Assembly: GCA_964485235.1 (NCBI GenBank)
Contig: CAZAIO010000115.1
Span: 1-8,283, forward strand
Direction of reading: 5' to 3'
DNA from: CAZAIO01 sp964485235
Lineage (GTDB): Bacteria > Chloroflexota > Dehalococcoidia > GIF9 > UBA5629
Length of the DNA: 8,283 nucleotides
A program made the translations under genes and the position numbers. Shown in pieces: positions 1 to 5,655 of the stretch; position 1 is the stretch's first letter; every line of letters starts with the position of its first letter. Under the pieces are notes generated by a model. The model saw nothing but the letters and a program-made list of their open reading frames with translations, was not told where the DNA came from and did not search any database.

Positions 1-566
1 AGCTGCGAAACGATATATTTCACATAGTATTCCTCGACCTCGCCGCAATCATAATCACGTTCGAACGGAGGCCACGGAATATCCACATCGTATATGGGGA
101 CATCGGGCATATACTGCTGTGCTGCCTGGTACCATTTACTTCTGGGATCACATATCATTTGGCCGCTGCCGATCATAAGGTCGGGGCGCGCCTGTCCTCC
201 CCACGGAGAGTCAGGAGGCATTTCCCCGAGTTCTTCTCTCCATGCATCGAACCCAAGTCCACACAATGCATAAGTACACAGAGAACGCGAAAGGTCTTCC
301 GCTTCCGCTCTTTCCAAAAACCTCTGTGCATCGCGCTTGGCGCCGCAAATACCCGCGTAGTTCTCCGTCCACATCGGCACGATATCCATCGCCCGAATAA
401 TTTCGTCATAAGCACAGTTAATAAATGTATACGCTACCGTTTTCCCCTCTTCCTTTGCCCGCAAACACCCTTTAATGCTTTCTTTAACCATGGGCGCAAT
501 TTTGCCGGCAGCTTCCGTAGCGGTTTTCCTTTTCTTTCTCTCTTCCTGTTTTATTTCCTCTGTCAT
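1..566 (-). CDS. 2-hydroxyacyl-CoA dehydratase / benzoyl-CoA reductase family subunit, C-terminus outside window
   Basis: The first 188 residues are visible, starting MTEEIKQEERKKRK; the frame stays open to base 1, so the C-terminal half or more is missing. After a charged N-terminal helix comes a family-typical segment, AYTFINCAYDEIIRAMDIVP (about 45-64), then a cysteine pair (C97 and C102 in SLCTYALCGLG) and C139 in GQMICDPRSKWYQ. In this family (HgdA/HgdB, HadB/HadC, BcrB/BcrC) three cysteines per subunit usually hold a [4Fe-4S] cluster. C97 or C102 and C139 are the likely first two; the third would lie beyond the window. It starts 26 nt after the stop of the preceding gene, which encodes a second, dissimilar member of the same family, so the two probably form a heterodimer. 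The ribosome binding site is weak (AGAGAAG, about 12 nt upstream), which suggests translational coupling. Family assignment is firm. Whether it dehydrates a 2-hydroxyacyl-CoA or reduces an aromatic acyl-CoA cannot be decided here. Confidence 0.85.
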   Translation of the reverse strand, partial: MTEEIKQEERKKRKTATEAAGKIAPMVKESIKGCLRAKEEGKTVAYTFINCAYDEIIRAMDIVPMWTENYAGICGAKRDAQRFLERAEAEDLSRSLCTYALCGLGFDAWREELGEMPPDSPWGGQARPDLMIGSGQMICDPRSKWYQAAQQYMPDVPIYDVDIPWPPFERDYDCGEVEEYYVKYIVSQ

Positions 567-592
567 TTTATATACCAACTTCTCTTATCATT

Positions 593-1753
593 TTAATCGC
601 CCAGCATTTCTATAAAAGCCTGTATTCTGGTCTTCAATCTCGCAATGCTGGACATTGAATATTCATCTTCAAGATACAATACCGGTATATTCAGGGAATT
701 CAAATATCCTTTCAGCGCCGGTACTTCGAAACCAAAAGGATCGCAGTACTTGTATAGATATAACACGACGGCTTCAACATCGAACTCTTTAATTGCTCTG
801 CCTATATGACCGAAACGTTCTTGTATTGAATCTTCGTAAGTGCCCTTATTTTCACGATACGTCCGGCCGCAATTTATTTTCCTTAGATACCTCTCAGCCA
901 GATTTTCCAGAAGGTCACCATTCTCGACAACATCATTCATGTATTCCCTCATACCGGGACACAGGTCATCGGCTACTACGTATGCACCGCATTCTTCGAT
1001 CAAATTTATAAAAGTAGCATCGTCGATTTGGGCTCCTACAACCATCAATCTTTTCTTGCGTGAATCAGGCCTGGAACGTTTGCCGATTTCATCAATTGCT
1101 TTGTCAAGAAGCTCATTCGCTTCAGCAACAGGAATGCTCACATTTGCAACATAGATTTCAGTTAATTCGGCACCGGTAATCAGAGGTGGGTCTGCCTTTC
1201 GGAAGTCCATCAACTTCCGCATTTTAGCCCTGTTCGCATTATATGATTTGATTGCCTGAAGCAGGTCCTCCTGTGATATCTCATGTCCGGCATATTTCCC
1301 GATGCTTTTTGAAAATGTACCGAGTATCGATGTGAAGTATTCTACTGACGAATCGTCAGTCTTATGAGGCACATTAATCAGATGTGAATAGGGCAAATCA
1401 AACGTATAGTCCCAGATACTATATGTTTTACATATGCTGTCGCAGGCATGAGGAATAACGATTCCTTCTAAAAAACCGTAGTTACCTTTTACCGTGAGGT
1501 CATAACAGCTTCTCACGAGTGGACATATCAGCGTTTCCATGTCCACGTCTGCCCTGGTTACAGGTTCATTCACGTCGCCTTTTATACGAAACGGCACAAA
1601 ACCCGCCGCCTGTATTATCTCGAGCGGCACAAACGCACAGAGATACCCCATAAACCTGGTCCCCTGCGCTTTCAACACCTCCGCCCTTTTACCGTATTCT
1701 TTATAATATCTTTTTAACCTTGACAGAGCACTGTCACCAACTGCCGTGGACAT
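593..1753 (-). CDS. 2-hydroxyacyl-CoA dehydratase / benzoyl-CoA reductase family subunit
   Basis: A complete 386-residue protein, the usual length for HgdB/HadC/BcrC-type subunits. The N-terminal half has the family pattern: GYLCAFVPLEIIQAAGFVPF (36-55), then ICPLVRSCYDL with C77 and C83, then GIVIPHACDS with C104. The C-terminal domain has VVGAQIDD (238-245) and YKYCDPFG with C337. C77 or C83, C104 and C337 are the likely [4Fe-4S] ligands, inferred from their placement in family motifs. These soluble enzymes receive one electron at low potential from an ATP-driven activator (HgdC/HadI type) or are part of an ATP-dependent benzoyl-CoA reductase. The start is supported by a strong GAGGAG site 5 nt upstream (1759-1764). 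It lies 14 nt after the CoA-transferase stop and 26 nt before a second family member, so the three form one operon. The substrate is unknown. Confidence 0.9.
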   Translation of the reverse strand: MSTAVGDSALSRLKRYYKEYGKRAEVLKAQGTRFMGYLCAFVPLEIIQAAGFVPFRIKGDVNEPVTRADVDMETLICPLVRSCYDLTVKGNYGFLEGIVIPHACDSICKTYSIWDYTFDLPYSHLINVPHKTDDSSVEYFTSILGTFSKSIGKYAGHEISQEDLLQAIKSYNANRAKMRKLMDFRKADPPLITGAELTEIYVANVSIPVAEANELLDKAIDEIGKRSRPDSRKKRLMVVGAQIDDATFINLIEECGAYVVADDLCPGMREYMNDVVENGDLLENLAERYLRKINCGRTYRENKGTYEDSIQERFGHIGRAIKEFDVEAVVLYLYKYCDPFGFEVPALKGYLNSLNIPVLYLEDEYSMSSIARLKTRIQAFIEMLGD

Positions 1754-1767
1754 ATTCTCTCCTCGTT

Positions 1768-2976
1768 CTAGTTAATCACCTTTTCCTCTTTTAATTTCGC
1801 AATATCTTCCCACGTATACCCCATCTCAAGCAGAATCTCTTCGGTATGCTGCCCGAACTCCGGCGCTTCGCGCCTCCATGCTGCAGGTGTCCCGCTGAAA
1901 TCCCACGGAAATCCCACTACTTTTATCTTCCCCCAAACAGGATGATCAACATTTACAAAATAGTTGTTTTCAATAGCCTGAACGTCGTTGGATACCTCTA
2001 TCGGCGATTGTACCGGCGTGCAAATGCAACCGTTATCACGTAGTATTTTCAGCCATTCGTCTCTTTCCCGTGAGGCAAATTTCTCATCCATGATTTTGAT
2101 CAATTCTTTCGCATGCTCGCCTCTCGCTTCAATGCTGTTATATCGCTCATCATTCTGAAGCTCCAGCATATCCATCGCTTTACATACATTTCCCCAGTAC
2201 CGGTCCGGCTGAAGATGGGCAAGCGCCAACCATTTGTCGTCTTTGCATTTATAATGGTTATAGATCGGATTTCCCGCTTCCGCCCGCACTTCTCTGGGGA
2301 ACTCTTTGCCCAGTATTGCCGGCGCCGCCATGATCAGCCCCAATAAGGCAATAAGGCTTCCCATTAACGAAGTATCGACGAGTTGCCCTTTCCCTGTCTT
2401 TTCCCTCGCATATAAAGCGGCAGTAACGCCCCAGGCACAGATAAGACCGCCAAGCTCGTCACCCATCCCGGGGAGTATTTGCGCCGGCGGTCCTCCTCGC
2501 TCGCCACACGACATCATAAGGCCTGACCGTGCTATCCCCGTATAATCAAAAGAATACGAATTGGCATCGGGGCCTTTCCTTCCCCATCCGGATGCCTGAG
2601 CATATATCAATCGCGGATTCCTTTTTAACAGAACGTCAGGACCTATACCCATCTTTTTGGGCGCTTCTATGCTCATATTATTGAGAAATACATCGGCATC
2701 ATCGATCAACTTTAAAAACAGTTCCATACCCCGTTCCGTTTTCAGGTCGATGACTATACTTCTCTTGTTTCGGTTATTATTCTCAAAGTAATAGTTTCTC
2801 CCTTTAAGACCCGCCTGCGTCCCGATGATCTTCATAAATCCGCGTGCAGGATCTCCCTCTTTCGGCTCTACCTTAATCACATCAGCCCCCAGGTCTCCAA
2901 GCCTCATTCCTGCGACAGGTCCCTGTTGAAACATGGTAATCTCTACTACTTTTACTCCGTCTAAAGGCCCTGGCAT
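1768..2976 (-). CDS. Family III CoA-transferase (CaiB/BaiF, HadA/FldA-like)
   Basis: A 402-residue protein starting MPGPLDGVKVVEIT. Family III CoA-transferases move CoA between carboxylic acids through an aspartyl-CoA thioester. Features seen: the N-terminal fold signature GDLGADVIKVEPKEGDPARG, the motif NNNRNKRSIVIDLKTERG, a glycine-rich GMGDELGGLICAWGV, and GKGQLVDTSL, whose aspartate (residue 201) fits the catalytic Asp of formyl-CoA transferase. Length is normal for the family. The open frame extends six codons upstream to another ATG at 2994, but that stretch contains the ribosome binding site, so the start at 2976 is preferred. It heads an operon with two dehydratase/reductase-family subunits. 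By analogy with hadA-hadBC (2-hydroxyisocaproate) and fldA-fldBC (phenyllactate), it probably loads CoA onto the acid used by that enzyme or recycles CoA from its product. Substrate specificity cannot be read from the sequence. Confidence 0.9.
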   Translation of the reverse strand: MPGPLDGVKVVEITMFQQGPVAGMRLGDLGADVIKVEPKEGDPARGFMKIIGTQAGLKGRNYYFENNNRNKRSIVIDLKTERGMELFLKLIDDADVFLNNMSIEAPKKMGIGPDVLLKRNPRLIYAQASGWGRKGPDANSYSFDYTGIARSGLMMSCGERGGPPAQILPGMGDELGGLICAWGVTAALYAREKTGKGQLVDTSLMGSLIALLGLIMAAPAILGKEFPREVRAEAGNPIYNHYKCKDDKWLALAHLQPDRYWGNVCKAMDMLELQNDERYNSIEARGEHAKELIKIMDEKFASRERDEWLKILRDNGCICTPVQSPIEVSNDVQAIENNYFVNVDHPVWGKIKVVGFPWDFSGTPAAWRREAPEFGQHTEEILLEMGYTWEDIAKLKEEKVIN

Positions 2977-2982
2977 GTAATA

Positions 2983-2989
2983 CCTCCTT
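2983..2989 (-). promoter_or_regulatory. Shine-Dalgarno site that fixes the CoA-transferase start
   Basis: On the minus strand AAGGAGG stands 6 nt before the ATG at 2976, an ideal position. It lies inside the longer frame that begins at 2994 (ATG ATA AGG AGG...), so that earlier ATG is very unlikely to be the start. Confidence 0.85.
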
Positions 2990-3472
2990 ATCATAATATA
3001 ATATATACATTAACATATTTCCAAAATAATACTATTCTTCTGTTTTTATATCTATGTGCTTTTTTGTCTGATCTTTACTATCCTGCGTGTTTTATAAATA
3101 GCTGAAAATATATCTTTATACACGGGTATAAGGAGAAACCTTAAGTAAGAATTAACAGGATAAAATCAGAAGGTGGATATTGAAACAAGCATCCGTTTAC
3201 AGCTAAACTCGCCCTGTATTCAGCCTGCATACAATACCCGCAGGCTTTTCACGGCGAATCTATACTTGCCCCAATCTGTAAAAAAAATGAATGACTTACT
3301 AACAAGATATAGAATCCACTAAGAAGTAAGAAAGTATATCATATTACTTTCATTGAGAGCAATATTTATCGAAGAAATTGTTTCCCGATACTTTACCTCA
3401 TCGGCTATACGATGAAATATTGTGAATTGTAAAGCCATATCTGTAATTCAATCAGCATTCTCTGCTTTCAGG
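2990..3472. other. AT-rich intergenic region between tgt and the CoA-transferase operon
   Basis: About 480 bases with no credible coding frame on either strand. It must hold the 3' end of the tgt transcript and the promoter of the CoA-transferase operon. The best promoter guess on the minus strand is TTTTGG, 17 nt, TATATT just before the CoA-transferase; it would leave a very short leader and is weak. Small stems are present at 3129-3143 (TAAGG/CCTTA, loop of 5) and 3398-3415 (TCATCG/CGATGA, loop of 6). A weak 6-bp stem (3295-3300 with 3325-3330) is followed on the minus strand by a run of eight T (3287 down to 3280), which could be a poor terminator for tgt. A stronger hairpin at 3209-3257 is listed separately. 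No known riboswitch or RNA gene was recognised. Confidence 0.6.
3209..3257. repeat. Imperfect inverted repeat (two-part hairpin), function unknown
   Basis: A perfect 7-bp stem AGCCTGC/GCAGGCT (3222-3228 with 3240-3246, loop of 11 nt) sits inside a second 5-bp stem TCGCC/GGCGA (3209-3213 with 3253-3257), separated by an internal loop of 8 and 6 nt. It is GC-rich within AT-rich surroundings. On the plus strand the inner stem is followed by TTTT (3246-3249), as in a short intrinsic terminator, but no plus-strand gene is present to terminate. On the minus strand, the direction of transcription here, no T-run follows. It could be an mRNA structure in the tgt 3' end or operon leader, a protein-binding site, or a small palindromic element. 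Confidence 0.5.
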
Positions 3473-4582
3473 TCACTGCTGCAAATTGTGAGCATCCAGC
3501 CATTTTTGTTTTTGTGTCAATCTAACCGATTCGTTTGTACATTTATATCGGGATAAAAAGTCTGCTTTGTAATCGTCATAAGTACCCTGTTTAATTGCCT
3601 CCCGAATTTCTTCGACAAGCCTCATAATGAATCTCAGATTGTGAATTGTGGCAAGCCGGTATGCCAGGAGCTCTTCACATTTGAAAAGATGATGAATATA
3701 AGCAGTCGAAAAAGTACGGCATGTATAACAATCGCAGTCCGGTTCCAGCGGGCCCTTCCTGGACTTATATAACGCTTTGCGGATATTAATTCTCCCTCCT
3801 CTGGTAAACAAAGCACCGTTACGGGCTACTCGTGTCGGCAGTGCACTATCGAAAATATCTATTCCTCTGTCGATTCCCTCCACAAGGTCTTCCGGCGATC
3901 CTACTCCCATAAGATAACGTGGTTTATTCTCCGGCAGGTGTTCCCTCGTGCTGTCCACAATCGACCACATCATTTCCTTCGGCTCACCTACACTCAAACC
4001 CCCGAGTGCATAGCCTGAGAAGTCCATTTCACTGAGAGCAGAAGCTGCCTCAGCTCTCAGTTCTGGAGAAAACCCTCCCTGTACAATCGCAAAGAGCAAA
4101 TTATCATTCCGGTGAAACTTCTTGCACCGTTCAGCCCAACGGTTTGACCTCAACATTGCATCCCTGACTTTCGGTAGGCTGTCATTATAACCCGAGCACT
4201 CATCAAGGACCATGATAATATCCGAACCAAGCCTTTCCTGTAACTCGATCGCTGATTCCGGAGTGAAGCTATGTTCGCTTCCATCAATGTGCGAACGGAA
4301 AATAACATTATCCTCAGTAATCTTGCAGAGTGATGCCAGGCTGTACACCTGATATCCTCCGCTGTCGGTCAAAATAGGGCCGTTCCATGACATGAATTCA
4401 TGCAACCCACCCGCATTTTCGATCATTTCCACACCCGGCCGTAAATACAGATGATAGGAATTGCACAACAACATCGTAACACCCATCTGTTCTAGCTCTT
4501 CCGGAACAAGCGTTTTTACTGTACCCTGACTTCCTACAGGTGAAAATACAGGTGTTGCTATCGTACCGTGTGCTGTATGCAA
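3473..4582 (-). CDS. tgt: Queuine/preQ1 tRNA-guanine transglycosylase
   Basis: Tgt swaps guanine-34 in the anticodons of Tyr, His, Asn and Asp tRNAs for preQ1, a step in queuosine synthesis, in the cytosol. The 369 residues from the TTG at 4582 contain the family landmarks: ILTDSGGYQVYSL with D73, VLDEC (D127), VQGG, YALGGLSVGEP, the nucleophile D245 in GIDIFDSALPTRVARNG, and the zinc site C283-x-C285-x2-C288 with H314. The C-terminus is complete. The TTG is only the first recognisable start in frame: its ribosome binding site is poorly placed (GGAG 2 nt away), and conserved N-terminal sequence lies upstream (see 4583-4672), so the real protein is probably 15-30 residues longer. It follows the aro/ctaB operon after a gap of at least 116 nt and is probably transcribed separately. 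No other queuosine gene is in the window. Confidence 0.93.
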   Translation of the reverse strand: MHTAHGTIATPVFSPVGSQGTVKTLVPEELEQMGVTMLLCNSYHLYLRPGVEMIENAGGLHEFMSWNGPILTDSGGYQVYSLASLCKITEDNVIFRSHIDGSEHSFTPESAIELQERLGSDIIMVLDECSGYNDSLPKVRDAMLRSNRWAERCKKFHRNDNLLFAIVQGGFSPELRAEAASALSEMDFSGYALGGLSVGEPKEMMWSIVDSTREHLPENKPRYLMGVGSPEDLVEGIDRGIDIFDSALPTRVARNGALFTRGGRINIRKALYKSRKGPLEPDCDCYTCRTFSTAYIHHLFKCEELLAYRLATIHNLRFIMRLVEEIREAIKQGTYDDYKADFLSRYKCTNESVRLTQKQKWLDAHNLQQ

Positions 4583-4672
4583 CGCTCCGGTACGGGCTTT
4601 CGTATTATCTGAAGTATTTAATATATCAAAACAACCGGCTATTTCATCACTCCATAAATATTTATTATCAAT
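4583..4672 (-). other. tgt: Probable 5' coding extension of tgt without a standard start codon
   Basis: The tgt frame is open from the in-frame TAA at 4676-4678. Just before the TTG at 4582 it encodes GCFDILNTSDNTKARTGA, which fits the conserved beginning of bacterial Tgt (F-[ED]-[IL]-L-x-T-...-A-R-x-G). There is no ATG, GTG or TTG in this stretch. One option is an ATT start at 4672, with AGGGGAAG (4686-4679) as ribosome binding site at good spacing. Another is that one A is missing from the A-run at 4642-4644: the out-of-frame ATG at 4647 would then read M-K-I-A-G-C-F-D-I-L, preceded by GGAG. The coding nature is well supported by the family match; the start is not settled. Confidence 0.6.
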
Positions 4673-4707
4673 AAATTACTTCCCCTGAAATTAAGGATCA
4701 TGTTCCT

Positions 4708-4735
4708 ATACTATCGTTGTTGCGGACATTTACAA
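4708..4735 (-). promoter_or_regulatory. Weak sigma-70-like promoter candidate upstream of tgt
   Basis: On the minus strand TTGTAA (4735-4730) and TAGTAT (4713-4708) are separated by 16 nt, each matching four of six consensus bases. Transcription would begin near 4701, about 30 nt before the ATT start candidate for tgt. Such matches arise easily in AT-rich DNA. Confidence 0.25.
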
Positions 4736-4760
4736 CTCACACCGTCTTCTATCATTTTCT

Positions 4761-4780
4761 GTGAAACAGCGTGAAACAAG
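4761..4780. repeat. Two-copy tandem 10-mer between ctaB and tgt
   Basis: On the plus strand GTGAAACAGC is followed directly by GTGAAACAAG, nine of ten bases identical. It lies 8 nt past the ctaB stop. Two half-sites one helical turn apart could bind a regulator, but two copies are too few to separate this from chance. Confidence 0.4.
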
Positions 4781-4788
4781 GTTTGATA

Positions 4789-5655
4789 TTATGTCAATAA
4801 TATATCTATACACATAATCAAAAAGACCACCCCGAGATAGGGAAAACTGGAAAACTTATAGACATGCCATGCAGCGGATGATGTCGGCGAAAATAACAGA
4901 CGCGTGTTTGCATATATCATAGAAATTCCCATAACATTAACAATTATCAGATACAAAAGTCCGAAATCCGTAAATATATATAATAGATTCGCCACGATAA
5001 ACATACATAGAGACAGAACAAACAGCATTTTCACCACGGTCTTCACCTTCAAGTTTAAAGGAAAATAGTAAAGTCCCGCACCGGTATAATCATCGCGGTG
5101 TGCGATCATTACGCTCCATACATGTACGGGGATCCACAGGGCTACCAGTATACAAATTAATAATATTTTCAGGTCAAATGAATGATTCAATGCAAACCAG
5201 CCCACAAGTACGGGACTACATCCTGCAACAATACCGAGAAAAGTGCATGAGATGGTTTTACGCCATATCGCCGACGCCACTACCCCGATAGCGCCGAAAA
5301 TGAAACAGAGCGGATTTAAGAACCACGCGATTACAAGTGAAAGAACAATAATCGTCACAATAAGAGGAAGAACCTTTTGTGGAGGATAAATTCGTTTTGA
5401 AGGAAGCACTCTGCCTTTTGTTCTGAGCATCCGGGCATCGACTTTCCTGTCAAGGTAATTGGTAAGCCCGTTACACCCGGCACTTCCGAGCCCTATTGCT
5501 ACAACAGCCAGTACCATCGTTTCTACGGAAAAATTTCCGCCTGACGCTATAAAAGCCGCACAAAATCCTATAAAAACCAGCAGGCTGGTCTCACGGGGTT
5601 TCAACACATCGATATAGTTGAAAAATACATTCTGCCTGTATGCAATCGTTCTCAA
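4789..5655 (-). CDS. ctaB: UbiA-family prenyltransferase, heme o synthase (CtaB)-like
   Basis: A 288-residue, very hydrophobic protein with seven to nine likely membrane helices. It opens with YIDVLKPRETSLLVFIGF, the N-terminus typical of CtaB/CyoE. The first prenyl-diphosphate/Mg2+ motif is N66-Y-L-D69-R-K-V-D73, followed by MLRTKGRVLPSKRI as in CtaB (M-x-R-T-x-x-R). A CtaB-like WIPVHVW comes next, then AHRDDYTGAG at the second acidic site. The end, FPYLGVVFLIMCID, also fits CtaB. Heme o synthase adds a farnesyl group to heme b for heme-copper oxidases. MenA- or UbiA-type quinone prenylation remains possible, as UbiA members are hard to separate by motif alone. The start is a TTG whose TTGA overlaps the aroKB stop by 4 nt, with GAGG 10 nt upstream; no ATG is available before the family core. 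The overlap implies translational coupling to the aro genes. Confidence 0.82.
   Translation of the reverse strand: MRTIAYRQNVFFNYIDVLKPRETSLLVFIGFCAAFIASGGNFSVETMVLAVVAIGLGSAGCNGLTNYLDRKVDARMLRTKGRVLPSKRIYPPQKVLPLIVTIIVLSLVIAWFLNPLCFIFGAIGVVASAIWRKTISCTFLGIVAGCSPVLVGWFALNHSFDLKILLICILVALWIPVHVWSVMIAHRDDYTGAGLYYFPLNLKVKTVVKMLFVLSLCMFIVANLLYIFTDFGLLYLIIVNVMGISMIYANTRLLFSPTSSAAWHVYKFSSFPYLGVVFLIMCIDILLT

Noticed and set aside
173..415. Minus-strand open frame of 80 codons
   Set aside because: It is out of frame with, and fully inside, the dehydratase-family gene at 1-566. It was first suspected as a separate gene only because the real frame runs off the window.
159..596. Plus-strand open frame of 145 codons
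   Set aside because: It lies antisense to the dehydratase-family gene at 1-566, whose translation matches the family well. The plus-strand product has no recognisable domain and a biased composition typical of a shadow frame.
2992..2994. ATG at 2994 as the start of the CoA-transferase
   Set aside because: The six extra codons contain the AAGGAGG ribosome binding site for the next ATG at 2976.
3280..3330. Minus-strand intrinsic terminator for tgt
   Set aside because: The stem is only 6 AT-rich base pairs with a 24-nt loop, and the T-run begins several bases after it. Too weak to annotate as a terminator.
3398..3415. Hairpin TCATCG/CGATGA just after tgt as a terminator
   Set aside because: A short stem with no T-run on the minus strand.
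4761..4780. CRISPR-like repeat
   Set aside because: Two directly adjacent 10-mers with no spacers and no cas genes nearby.
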